From the NCBI GenBank assembly GCA_019244055.1, contig JAFATG010000027.1, forward strand, positions 1 to 64,000: a stretch of 64,000 nt of DNA. The letters are read 5' to 3'. The translations under genes were made by a program, and so were the position numbers. Of this stretch, positions 20,116 through 29,588 are shown piece by piece. The stretch comes from Acidobacteriaceae bacterium. GTDB lineage: Bacteria > Acidobacteriota > Terriglobia > Bryobacterales > Bryobacteraceae. Position 1 is the first letter of the stretch, and the number at the start of each line of letters is the position of its first letter. The notes beneath the pieces are model-generated. The model saw nothing but the letters and a program-made list of their open reading frames with translations. It was not told where the DNA came from and did no database searches.

Positions 20116-21096
20116 CTACTGGCGCTGTGTCCATTGAGCCGATTGCGGGCGATAGGCCGCTAGGTCCACCGACATCGTCACATTTACGTGCGGCGTCGCC
20201 GATTGATATTCGACCGAGCCAGCCCGTAGTTCATCCGACCCAATCTTCGCCTCAGTGCGTGCGCGCCCATCTTGAATGACCAGAGTAGCGCCTTGAGCAT
20301 TCGAGATCGCGCGAGACGTATGGTCCCACGAGATCTTCAGCAGGCCGCCTGAGCTGCTCAATTTAAGGCCGAGCTGATTTGCGGTGGACGAGCTCGACCC
20401 TCCCGAACGCTCACGCCAGAGCGCCACAGCCAACAATGCCGCGATGAGCAGGAGAGCGAGTGCGAGCAGATCATAACGAGGCTGCAGTCTGCGATCAACA
20501 CCCGCTTCGGCCGGAAGCAGCCCTTGATTACGATAGACCTCCGGTAAAGCATTAAATTCGTCTTGGTCCAATCGAAATTCACGAACCGTCGGTTCATCCG
20601 GTAAACGTCCGTCTGCCGCGACGAAAAACGCTCCTGAGTACGGCTGAAGTCCTTGGATTAGGAGAAGAGCGCAGACGGATTGCGGGAACTCGCCCGTGAC
20701 CATGCCGCGATCCGCTGGGATGGGAATCAATGGCTCGGAGCGAAGCTGGGTGCGGAAAATACCGACTACTGCGTGCCCCTGCGCTCTCGCCCGCTCGCGA
20801 ATCGTGCGCAACCACTGATCACCGGGCCGTAGTGTGGCAACGGAGCCAGTCTCTCCACTGCGAGGGGCGAACGCTATGCCCTCGACGCACAGGGTCGGTG
20901 GACGCTGCATGTGCGAAACCCATCCGATCAGAACTCCGCCGGTCTCGACCCTCGCCTTCTCTGCTCGCGCGACCTCGCCAAGAAGAAGGGACACCAGTTC
21001 CAGCTTCAGTTCGATCGCGTAGGCAGCTCCTAAGTGTGCCCAACGGATGTAGAGCGGCGCTTGTGGAACTGTGCTCTCGTGGCGACGCTTGTTCAT
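20116..21096 (-). CDS. Degenerate JAMM/MPN-like domain protein with one C-terminal TM segment and a short extracytoplasmic tail
   Basis: ETGGVLIGW ... VVGIFRTQLRSEPLIPIPADRGMV resembles MPN core with zinc-binding histidines replaced; TM LLALALLLIAALLAVAL. Confidence 0.55.
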   Translation of the reverse strand: MNKRRHESTVPQAPLYIRWAHLGAAYAIELKLELVSLLLGEVARAEKARVETGGVLIGWVSHMQRPPTLCVEGIAFAPRSGETGSVATLRPGDQWLRTIRERARAQGHAVVGIFRTQLRSEPLIPIPADRGMVTGEFPQSVCALLLIQGLQPYSGAFFVAADGRLPDEPTVREFRLDQDEFNALPEVYRNQGLLPAEAGVDRRLQPRYDLLALALLLIAALLAVALWRERSGGSSSSTANQLGLKLSSSGGLLKISWDHTSRAISNAQGATLVIQDGRARTEAKIGSDELRAGSVEYQSATPHVNVTMSVDLAAYRPQSAQWTQRQ

Positions 21097-21150
21097 TCGA
21101 TCAAATCATTGGATCAGAGCAGGGTTTCACATCTAAAGTTACACTCTCTG

Positions 21151-22005
21151 TTGTTGGCCGGCACGCTCTATCTCATCGCGACACCGATTGGAAATCTCGA
21201 AGATATTACGCTTCGCGCATTACGGCTCCTCCGCGATGAAATTACCCTTATTGCCTGCGAGGATACCCGGCACACCCAAAAGCTGCTGGAACACTACTCG
21301 ATACGCAAGCCCTTGGTCAGCTATCACGAACATAACGAAACCAGGCGGTCAAGCGAGCTGTTACGGAGGCTTGGCGCGGGCGAATCCATCGGCTTAGTAA
21401 GCGATGCCGGCACGCCGCTCATTTCAGATCCCGGATACCGCATCGTGAATGCCGCAATCCAAGAAGGCTTCAATGTTGTTCCCGTGCCGGGAAGTTCGGC
21501 TGCCCTCGCCGCGCTCCCGGCCTCGGGTCTGCCCGCCGACGAATTCTGGTTCGCTGGCTTCGTTCCCTCAAAGCCGGCTGCACGGCGCAAGCGTCTTCTC
21601 GAGCTGGCGGCCTTGTCGGTTACCGCGGTTCTCTATGAAACCCCGCACAGGATCGCTGAAACCCTGACCGACATAGAGGCGGTCTTCGGCGAACGCAAAA
21701 TCGTCCTCGCGCGCGAACTGACAAAAATTCACGAGGAGTTTCTGCGCGGGACTGCTAAAGAGATCAGCCAGCAACTCGCCGGCAGAGGGGCCATCAAAGG
21801 TGAAATTACGCTTGTGATTGCCCGGGCCGAAGAGAAAGAACAAGTGGACGACCCCGCCGCAGAAGTGGCCAAACTCGAAGCAGAAGGAATGGATCGTATG
21901 GAGGCGATCAAGACCGTTGCAAGACGATCGGGTCTGCCGAAACGCGAGGTTTACCGCTTGGCTGAGGCGCGGGGCAGCAATCAAGCGCACAAAAATCTTG
22001 CTTAG
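21151..22005 (+). CDS. rsmI: 16S rRNA (cytidine(1402)-2'-O)-methyltransferase RsmI (ORF opens at 21034; TTG start about 21151)
   Basis: GTLYLIATPIGNLEDITLRALR, ACEDTRHTQKLL, GLVSDAGTPLISDPG. Confidence 0.95.
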   Translation: MLAGTLYLIATPIGNLEDITLRALRLLRDEITLIACEDTRHTQKLLEHYSIRKPLVSYHEHNETRRSSELLRRLGAGESIGLVSDAGTPLISDPGYRIVNAAIQEGFNVVPVPGSSAALAALPASGLPADEFWFAGFVPSKPAARRKRLLELAALSVTAVLYETPHRIAETLTDIEAVFGERKIVLARELTKIHEEFLRGTAKEISQQLAGRGAIKGEITLVIARAEEKEQVDDPAAEVAKLEAEGMDRMEAIKTVARRSGLPKREVYRLAEARGSNQAHKNLA

Positions 22006-22957
22006 GACCAAACGAGCCCATTGCAAGTTTGGGTTCGTTTAGAAAAATCCGCTCCGCGATGAGTTGGCGAATCATTCGCACGAATGCAGGATGGGTCCCC
22101 ACCGTTTCTGCCCGAACTAATTTCATGCCCAGCTCCCGCGTGAGAGCAGCCGCTTCGACATCCAGGTCGTAAAGAACCTCCAAATGATCCGACAGGAACC
22201 CAATCGGCGCAAGAAGTACGTTTCGAACACCTTCTTCGTTCAGATGTCGCAAATGGTCCAGGATATCGGGGCCAAGCCACGGCTGGGATGGAGGTCCGCT
22301 TCGGCTTTGGTACACAAGGCTCCAATTCCCCGACCCTGCCGCTTCGTTCACCAGCCGTGCGGTCTCGCGGAGTTGCGTTTCGTAATCGCTGCTTTCGGCC
22401 ATCGAGCATGGGATGCTGTGCGCCGTCGCTACGAGCTGCAGTGAAGCTCTCTCCTTTTCTGAAAACTGCGCCAGAGCTTGCCGGACACGGTCCGTCGTTG
22501 CTTCGATGAAACTGGGATGGTTATAAAAGACGCGGAGCTTATCGACGCTGGGCACGCCCAACCCAACCTCGGCCTGAGCCACGGCGATATTTTCGCGATA
22601 TTGCCGGCAACCCGAATAGGAACTGTACGCAGAGGTTACAAACGCCAGCGCATGCTTCACGTCTGCCTCTCGCATCGACCGAAGGGTATCAGTGAGAAAT
22701 GGATGCCAATTGCGATTGCCCCAGTAAATCGGTAGGGGAATACCTTCGCGGTTCAATTCGGCGCGAACCGCCGCAATCAGCTCACGGCATTGATCGTTAA
22801 TCGGACTCTTCCCGCCAAAGTGGTAGTAATGCTCCGCCACTTCGAGCAGCCGCTCCCGCGGAACGCTCCTGCCACGCGTCACATTCTCGAGAAATGGAAG
22901 CACCTCCGCGAGTTGTTCGGGGCCGCCGAAGGAGACGATTAGGATCGCGTCGTACAT
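21908..22957 (-). CDS. hemH: Ferrochelatase
   Basis: MYDAILIVSFGGPE, YWGNRNWHPFL, VATAHSIPCSMA, YQSRSGPPSQPWLGPDI; Cys-rich C-term CALDCC. Confidence 0.95.
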   Translation of the reverse strand: MYDAILIVSFGGPEQLAEVLPFLENVTRGRSVPRERLLEVAEHYYHFGGKSPINDQCRELIAAVRAELNREGIPLPIYWGNRNWHPFLTDTLRSMREADVKHALAFVTSAYSSYSGCRQYRENIAVAQAEVGLGVPSVDKLRVFYNHPSFIEATTDRVRQALAQFSEKERASLQLVATAHSIPCSMAESSDYETQLRETARLVNEAAGSGNWSLVYQSRSGPPSQPWLGPDILDHLRHLNEEGVRNVLLAPIGFLSDHLEVLYDLDVEAAALTRELGMKLVRAETVGTHPAFVRMIRQLIAERIFLNEPKLAMGSFGPKQDFCALDCCPAPQPSGKPRVSADPIVLQRS

Positions 22958-22971
22958 TTTTCGAATTCGGC

Positions 22972-24396
22972 CTAGGGACGAACTTCGCTGACCCGGTGCA
23001 GCTTCAGCATGTTGGTCGAGCCAAGCAAGCCCACAGGTTGGCCGGCAACAAACACGATATGATCGCCCGCTTTTACCCGTCCAGTCTCGATCAGAAGCCG
23101 TTCCATGTTATGGAGCATCTCGTCCGTGGATTGCATGGTCGGCAAGATAACCGGATGCACGCCGTAGATGACCGAGAGTTGGCGTGCCACTATCTCGCCT
23201 GAGGTAAACGCATAGATGGGCACCGGAGGCCTGTAACGCGCCAGCATACGAGCAGAGCTTCCGGAAGTTGTGCCTACTGCCAAAGCAACAACGCCCGCCG
23301 ATCGCGCGGAGTGATACGCCGCATCCGCGATAATCTCTGGAATTGTCCGATCCTCCTTCTCGCCCGGGTCACCAAACCCTTTCTTGTTGATCGACGCCTC
23401 GGCCTCGCAGCTAATCCTGGCCATCACTTTCACGGCCTCAACAGGATGCTTGCCGGTTGAAGTCTCAGCCGAGAGCATCACGGCGCTCGTACCGTCATAA
23501 ATGGCGTTCGCAATGTCGCTGACTTCCGCGCGCGTCGGCGTCGAGTGTTCAATCATGGATTCCAACATCTGGGTGGCTGTAATGACGAACTTGCCGCGAG
23601 CACGGGACTTTTCAATGATGGCCTTTTGAATCGCGGGGACGCGCTCAATCGCCATCTCGACTCCGAGATCACCGCGCGCCACCATCAGGCCCTCGCATTC
23701 ATCCAGAATCGAGTCTAGGTTCTGCCAGGCCTCCGGCTTCTCGATTTTCGCGATAATCGGTTGCCTGGCATCGTGACCTTCCAGCAGGTGCCGCAAGCGA
23801 AGTATGTCCCGGGCTTGGCGGACGAACGAGAGCGCAAAGAAGTCAACGCCTTGCTCCACTCCAAAACGAGCGTCGGCAATATCCTTCTTCGACAGCGATG
23901 GGGTGCTGATTTTCACGCCCGGCAAATTGATGCCCTTACGGTCGCTTATCGGTCCGCCATTGATCACAACGCACTTTGCCGCGATGCCATCAGCTTCGAG
24001 TACCCGAAGCTCCACCGAGCCATCTGCCAGTAAGACCGGATCGCCGGCCTTCACGTCTTGCGCAAATTCGGGAAAGCTCGTGGAAGCGATTTCGCGGGTC
24101 CCCTCAACCGGCTCGGTCGTAATAGTAAACTTCGAACCTTCCTCGAGGACACAGGAGCCGTTCCTGAACGTGCCGAGCCGGATCTTCGGGCCCTGCAAGT
24201 CCAGCAGAATTCCCGCATGAACGTTGCATTCCGCGGCAAGCCTACGGACGGCGGCGATCCGGTTCGCATGCTGCTCGGGCGTGCCGTGTGACGCGTTCAG
24301 CCGGAATACGTCAACGCCGGCCTCGAATAGCCTCTGCAGAACAACGGGCGAATCGGTGGAGGGCCCAAGTGTGGCAACTATTTTGGTTGCGCGCAT
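22972..24396 (-). CDS. pyk: Pyruvate kinase
   Basis: MRATKIVATLGPSTDSP, IAKIEKPEAWQNLD, MVARGDLGVE, ATQMLESMI. Confidence 0.97.
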   Translation of the reverse strand: MRATKIVATLGPSTDSPVVLQRLFEAGVDVFRLNASHGTPEQHANRIAAVRRLAAECNVHAGILLDLQGPKIRLGTFRNGSCVLEEGSKFTITTEPVEGTREIASTSFPEFAQDVKAGDPVLLADGSVELRVLEADGIAAKCVVINGGPISDRKGINLPGVKISTPSLSKKDIADARFGVEQGVDFFALSFVRQARDILRLRHLLEGHDARQPIIAKIEKPEAWQNLDSILDECEGLMVARGDLGVEMAIERVPAIQKAIIEKSRARGKFVITATQMLESMIEHSTPTRAEVSDIANAIYDGTSAVMLSAETSTGKHPVEAVKVMARISCEAEASINKKGFGDPGEKEDRTIPEIIADAAYHSARSAGVVALAVGTTSGSSARMLARYRPPVPIYAFTSGEIVARQLSVIYGVHPVILPTMQSTDEMLHNMERLLIETGRVKAGDHIVFVAGQPVGLLGSTNMLKLHRVSEVRP

Positions 24397-24468
24397 GTAT
24401 CGGAGACAAAGTGTACGCTACGATAGCGAGGACTTCAGGCGTCGGAGGACTATCAGTACACCCCTATT

Positions 24469-25296
24469 ATGCCGCTTTACCAAGCGATCATCCTCGGAAT
24501 CATCCAAGGACTCACAGAGTTTCTTCCGGTGAGCAGCACGGCTCATCTCACTGTCATCCCGAGACTTGTAGGTTGGAACGATCCCGGTCTCGGGTTCGAC
24601 ATTGCGTTGCACGCTGGTACGCTGGCAGCGATCCTTATCTATTTTTTTCGCGATTGGATTCAGGTGATCGCGAACGGTCTCGGATTTGCCTATCGCGGCA
24701 CGCGGCCTGACGAAACCAGCCGAAAGCTTCTCTGGTTTCTGGTGGTCGGCACGATACCGGCCGCCGTGGTCGGCGCTAAGTTTAACCATTACGCCGAAGG
24801 GCCGTGGCGGAATTTCTTCGTAATCGGTATCGCGATGATTGTCATTGGTTTGCTAATGGGAATCGCGGATCGCTTCGGTAAGGAGAAGAACGGTCTCGAC
24901 CAGATGTCTTGGTGGGATGCAATCATCATCGGCATCGCGCAGGCATTGGCGCTCGTCCCCGGCGTGTCCCGCAGTGGGATCACGATTACCGCTGCTCGCT
25001 TCCGGCGTCTTGATCGAGAGGCTTCAGCGCGGTTTTCCTTTCTGCTCTCGGCGCCCGTTATCGCTGGGGCGGCGGCGAAAGACGCGCTCGACCTTCGCAA
25101 AAACGGCGGTTTGCCTCAGGATATGCAGCTTCCCTGGGCATTGGGAATCCTGACCAGCGCGGTCGTCGGCATCCTTGTAATTGCCTTTTTTTTGAAGTAC
25201 CTGCGACGCCATAACCTGAACATCTTCGTCTGGTACCGGGTAATTTCTGGCATAATAGTAATCGCTCTGGCAGTTTTCTTCCGCACTGGCGGATGA
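24469..25296 (+). CDS. uppP: Undecaprenyl-diphosphate phosphatase (UppP/BacA)
   Basis: IIQGLTEFLPVSSTAHL and ALVPGVSRSGITITAA. Confidence 0.97.
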   Translation: MPLYQAIILGIIQGLTEFLPVSSTAHLTVIPRLVGWNDPGLGFDIALHAGTLAAILIYFFRDWIQVIANGLGFAYRGTRPDETSRKLLWFLVVGTIPAAVVGAKFNHYAEGPWRNFFVIGIAMIVIGLLMGIADRFGKEKNGLDQMSWWDAIIIGIAQALALVPGVSRSGITITAARFRRLDREASARFSFLLSAPVIAGAAAKDALDLRKNGGLPQDMQLPWALGILTSAVVGILVIAFFLKYLRRHNLNIFVWYRVISGIIVIALAVFFRTGG

Positions 25297-27692
25297 CTTT
25301 TCTTTCGCCGTCTCGGCATACCCGGCTGAATGAAGCTGTGGGTATGTTGTTGCTTTTGCTAGGCTTAGCTGTTTCGCTAAGTTTGGTATCCTATTCGTCG
25401 GCTGATCCATCGTGGGATACGGCGACAGCCACGCTTCGCACCCACAATCTCTTAGGCGTGTCCGGCGCTAAATGGGCGGACTTTCTCCTTCAGATCTTCG
25501 GCGTGAGCGTTTTTCTGCTGCCGGTCCACATCTGGCTGCTGGCGTGGAAATGGGTCCGCTCCTCGCCGATCGAGAGCCCCTGGTTTCGCGTCCTGGGGAG
25601 TTTTGCGCTCTGGTTTTGTATCTCCACCGGCTGCGGGCTTATGCCGTCACATTGGCTGTTAGGCGGTGCAATTCGCCCCAGCGGCATCGTGGGCGTGGTG
25701 ATCGCGGATTTCCTGCTCGCCCGATTCGATCTTGCGGGCGCCGCCCTCATCACAGTAGCTTCGGGCGTGGTGGCCCTGTATTTTGCTTCGACTTTCGAAG
25801 TATCGACGTTGATGCGCTGGTTCAGCGGGCCAATGGCCCGGTTCCGTTCGACTAAGGCAGGATGGCGTGCGGCGCGGCAAGCGCGGCGCGAGCGTGCGCT
25901 CGAACAGGCCCGCGCAAGAGCTGGAGAGCGTGCCGCCCGCAGGCGAGCGCGAGTCGAAGAAGAGCCGCTGCAAGGCAAAGCAAGTTCCGGGCGCCCAATA
26001 GCGGTGTCCGAAACAGCGTCGGAGCCGCCGGCGCCAGTTGGAGCGAAACCCGACGGCGGCCCTCCTTTCGATCCTGAACCTGAAACGGCGGAAGAAGGGC
26101 ACGGTGAGATTCCGATCCGCACATTGGAAGCTCTTCCATCAACTCGCCAACCACAACGCGACCCCGCCCCGACCTTTCATGAGGTCTTTGACGACGCTCG
26201 ACCCGTCAAGCGCAAGCGTGGTTACAAGCTGCCGCCGACCGGGCTGCTGAACGAGATACCGGACGGAAACGGCTATGACAGTCAGGAATTAAAGGAAATT
26301 GCCAGCCGGATCAAATCGAAGCTCGAAGAATTTAATGTTCGTGGCTCAGTGGTGCAGATCAACCCCGGGCCGGTGGTTACAACTTTCGAGTACAAGCCCG
26401 AAGCGGGCGTCAAATACAGCCGGATCACGACCCTGACGGAAGACCTTTGCCTTGGTTTGCAAGCCGAATCTGTCCTCATTGAGCGCTTACCCGGCAAACC
26501 GACTGTTGGGATCGAAGTCCCCAATTCGCGCCGGGAAGTGATTAGCCTGCGGGCGATTCTGGAATCCACCGAGTTTCACGATTCACCTTCCAAAATGACC
26601 ATGGCGCTGGGGAAGGACATCAACGGGAGAATCAAAGTTGCATCGCTTGAAACCATGCCTCACCTGCTCATCGCCGGCTCGACGGGTTCGGGCAAAAGCG
26701 TGATGCTGAACGCTATGATCATGTCCTTCTTGTACAAGGCAACACCGGACGAGGTCCGGATGATTATGGTGGACCCCAAGCGCGTTGAGCTCGGAATTTA
26801 CGAAGGGATTCCGCACCTGCTCACGCCAGTGATTACGGAACCGAGAAAAGCGACCAACGCGCTGCGAAACGCGGTTCTAGAGATGGAACGCCGCTTAAAG
26901 CTGCTGGCCTCGCACGGGGTACGGAACATCGATCAATACAACCGCAAGATGGCGCAATTGCGGAAGGAGCCTCGCGGATTGTTTGACGATCCCGAGGAAG
27001 ACGAGAATCTCAAGGCGTTGCCGTATGTGCTGATCCTGATAGACGAGCTGGCCGATCTCATGATGCTGGAACGTGCGAACGTCGAGGAGTGCATTACGCG
27101 GCTCGCCCAAATGGCGCGTGCAGTGGGAATGCACCTGGTATTGGCTACTCAGCGGCCGAGCGTGGATGTAATTACCGGTTTGATCAAAGCAAATTTCCCA
27201 TCACGCATCAGCTTCCGAGTGGCGACGCGCGTAGATTCCCGGACGGTGCTCGATAGCATGGGCGCCGAGCACCTGTTGGGTCGCGGGGACATGCTGTTCC
27301 TGCCTCCCGGGTCATCGCGCCTGACGCGAGTACACGGAGCCTTTGTCACGGAAGCGGAGACGAATCGCGTGGTGGATTTCTGGAAAGAGCAAGCCACGCC
27401 CGAGTACGATGAGAGTTTTCTCTTGACCCCGCCCTCCGAAGAAGACCTCGATGATGCCGAGACATTCGACGGCGAACAGGATCCCATGTACGAAGATGCT
27501 GTGCGCGTCGTGTTGGAAATGGGCAAGGCATCCACCTCTACTCTTCAGCGCCGGTTGCGCTTAGGTTATGGCCGCGCTGCCCGAATTCTCGATATGATGC
27601 AGCGCGACGGCATCATCGGTCCGCCGGACGGAAGCAAACCGCGTGAAGTGCTGAAGCGCCCCGATTGGCTGCGGGAAGTCGAGCTGCGCTGA
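25293..27692 (+). CDS. ftsK: DNA translocase FtsK
   Basis: N-terminal TMs, motor IAGSTGSGKSVMLNAMIMSFLY, DELADLMM, C-terminal gamma winged helix; ATGA overlap with uppP. Confidence 0.96.
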   Translation: MTFLSPSRHTRLNEAVGMLLLLLGLAVSLSLVSYSSADPSWDTATATLRTHNLLGVSGAKWADFLLQIFGVSVFLLPVHIWLLAWKWVRSSPIESPWFRVLGSFALWFCISTGCGLMPSHWLLGGAIRPSGIVGVVIADFLLARFDLAGAALITVASGVVALYFASTFEVSTLMRWFSGPMARFRSTKAGWRAARQARRERALEQARARAGERAARRRARVEEEPLQGKASSGRPIAVSETASEPPAPVGAKPDGGPPFDPEPETAEEGHGEIPIRTLEALPSTRQPQRDPAPTFHEVFDDARPVKRKRGYKLPPTGLLNEIPDGNGYDSQELKEIASRIKSKLEEFNVRGSVVQINPGPVVTTFEYKPEAGVKYSRITTLTEDLCLGLQAESVLIERLPGKPTVGIEVPNSRREVISLRAILESTEFHDSPSKMTMALGKDINGRIKVASLETMPHLLIAGSTGSGKSVMLNAMIMSFLYKATPDEVRMIMVDPKRVELGIYEGIPHLLTPVITEPRKATNALRNAVLEMERRLKLLASHGVRNIDQYNRKMAQLRKEPRGLFDDPEEDENLKALPYVLILIDELADLMMLERANVEECITRLAQMARAVGMHLVLATQRPSVDVITGLIKANFPSRISFRVATRVDSRTVLDSMGAEHLLGRGDMLFLPPGSSRLTRVHGAFVTEAETNRVVDFWKEQATPEYDESFLLTPPSEEDLDDAETFDGEQDPMYEDAVRVVLEMGKASTSTLQRRLRLGYGRAARILDMMQRDGIIGPPDGSKPREVLKRPDWLREVELR

Positions 27693-27769
27693 TCGACCCG
27701 GATAAATTCGGAGTAATCGGTGTGCACGCTGTGCGTGCCATACTCGGATTGATTCCCCTCACGTTTGTC

Positions 27770-28462
27770 ATGGCCGAGAAGCGGATTATCGTCGCGATTG
27801 ACGGTCCTGCCGGCGCGGGCAAGAGCACGCTCGCCCGGCGGGTAGCGGAAAAACTAGGCTTTGTATATGTCAACACCGGCTCGATGTACCGGGCCGTCGC
27901 GCTTTGGGCTCTTCGCACAAAAATTGCTCTTTCAGACATGCATAAGCTAGAGCAACTCGCGCAGGCCGCGCAAATCGAGCTTTCTAGCGGAGATGATCGG
28001 GTGTTTCTCAACGGCGAGGACGTGACGGAAGCGATCCGAACCCCCGAGGTCTCGGCTGCTGCCTCGCAGGTGTCGATGGTCCCGGGTGTCAGGCGCGCTC
28101 TACTTTCCGTCCAACGTTCGATTGCAAAAAATAACAGCGTCGTCATGGAAGGGCGCGATATCGGCTCCGTAGTGTTTCCACAAGCGCAAATCAAAGTCTT
28201 TCTGGATGCGGATCCCGCCGAGCGCGCCCGCCGCCGTGCACTGGAAAGCAGTCAGTCTGGCGCAATTGGCGATATGAGTTCGATCGCCGGCGAGCTGCGC
28301 GTGCGCGATACTCGCGACCAGACACGAGCGGAAGCGCCTCTGGTGCAGGCCCCCGACGCCCACCTTATCGATTCCACTCGCCTTTCGCTCGAGGAAGTCG
28401 AGGAGAAAGTCCTCAGTATCGTCCGGGCGCGAACGTCTAACGGCAAAGCGGCCGCACATTAG
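27770..28462 (+). CDS. cmk: Cytidylate kinase (start likely 27770, MAEKRIIVAIDGPAGAGKST)
   Basis: IAIDGPAGAGKSTLARRVAEKLGFVYVNTGSMYRA, VMEGRDIGSVVFPQA. Confidence 0.95.
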   Translation: MAEKRIIVAIDGPAGAGKSTLARRVAEKLGFVYVNTGSMYRAVALWALRTKIALSDMHKLEQLAQAAQIELSSGDDRVFLNGEDVTEAIRTPEVSAAASQVSMVPGVRRALLSVQRSIAKNNSVVMEGRDIGSVVFPQAQIKVFLDADPAERARRRALESSQSGAIGDMSSIAGELRVRDTRDQTRAEAPLVQAPDAHLIDSTRLSLEEVEEKVLSIVRARTSNGKAAAH

Positions 28463-28698
28463 CGCCTGGGGATCGCGGGGTTCGGAATGCCCGGTGCGCT
28501 TCGAGCCGACCTGTTCAATTTCGCCCAGCGTGGCCGCAAAAAGCGCGCGTAGCAATCCCGACAGCGCCATGGCAACAGCAGCGGACAGAAGAACCGCTCC
28601 CCTACGTTTTTCCGGTGAGATCGGGTGATTTCGGAGGAACCACACCGGGGACACCGTTGCGAACTCGTAATGTTTGTTGTGATGCGGTTATCCGGCAT
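28459..28698 (-). CDS. Small zinc-ribbon-like protein (two CxxC pairs)
   Basis: 79 aa, CPRCGS...RFFCPLLLPWRCRDCYARFLRPR. Confidence 0.5.
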   Translation of the reverse strand: MPDNRITTNITSSQRCPRCGSSEITRSHRKNVGERFFCPLLLPWRCRDCYARFLRPRWAKLNRSARSAPGIPNPAIPRR

Positions 28699-28921
28699 CG
28701 TACATACCTTGAGGCTCAGCAGCGCCTCGGATGTTTACTTGCTGTGTTTCGCCTTTTTTGCGGATGCTGGCCATCTGTCTCATACCTTATGAAGGTGTGG
28801 TAGATTACGTGTGGGCGGGATTATTCCTGTCGAGATTACTAGCTAGGCACTAACACTATAGGTAAATCTTCGAAATGCAGTACATTAGATTACAAGCCCA
28901 AACAGTACTGGCGTAAAACGG

Positions 28922-29206
28922 ATGGAACCAAAGGTGCTTTTTGCCCCCGCCAATGTAGTTCCTTTCGAGAGCTCGTACACTCTCGGTAAGAAAGTCTCTG
29001 CTATCCAGATTCTGCCGCCAGGAGAAGACGGCATACGACGCCTGGGACTCATTACTCAACTGCCCGAGGGAGCTGAGGTGAACGTCGGTGGTCCGGGTTT
29101 CAATGATCGCACGGTGAAAGTGTCATGGGAGGGCAGCTCTTATTTCATCTTTCTCGAGGATCTCGATACGGTGAAGAAACGGGTTGCCTCTACCGCCATC
29201 GGGTAA
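28922..29206 (+). CDS. Conserved-looking hypothetical protein, 94 aa
   Basis: Single plausible ORF in this interval, upstream of flp pilin on the same strand. Confidence 0.5.
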   Translation: MEPKVLFAPANVVPFESSYTLGKKVSAIQILPPGEDGIRRLGLITQLPEGAEVNVGGPGFNDRTVKVSWEGSSYFIFLEDLDTVKKRVASTAIG

Positions 29207-29278
29207 TAGGCGCCAAAATTCGACGATGGGCCAACTAAGGAAAATCGGGATTTCTGCCGATTTGTTTCCCAGGCACCC

Positions 29279-29473
29279 ATGCAGCCGGCAAATTTCAGGC
29301 AGACATTCTGGCACAATGATGACGGGCAAGACCTCGTGGAGTACTCCTTATTGCTCTCCTTCATCGCCATCAGCGCACTTGCTCTGATCTTAACGACGAA
29401 AACGAGCATAAACGGCCTGTGGGATAATATTAGCCAAGCTCTTTCGTCGAGCGTGACTGCGGCTGCTTCTTAG
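29279..29473 (+). CDS. Flp/Fap-type (type IVb) pilin
   Basis: 64 aa; DDGQDLVEYSLLLSFIAISALALI, Glu+5-type pilin motif and hydrophobic helix. Confidence 0.88.
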   Translation: MQPANFRQTFWHNDDGQDLVEYSLLLSFIAISALALILTTKTSINGLWDNISQALSSSVTAAAS

Positions 29474-29588
29474 ATACAGGATCTCTTCCGCTATACTGGC
29501 ACCAAGGTGCAGAGCATTCTAGGTTGACCCGTAGCCTACGTGCCGGTCGCCGTCTAGGAAGTTCTCAGCAGGAGTCCATCCCACCGCT

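Noticed and set aside
20116-21096. Active JAMM deubiquitinase-like system with the adjacent AAA+ ATPase (bacterial ubiquitin-like or proteasome-like pathway)
   Set aside because: The zinc-binding histidines are absent and no E1/E2/ubiquitin-like genes are visible; kept only as a degenerate MPN-like protein.
28699-28921. Possible tRNA or small RNA in the noncoding gap after cmk
   Set aside because: No cloverleaf or conserved RNA pattern recognised by eye; only a short cataccttatgaaggtgtg hairpin.
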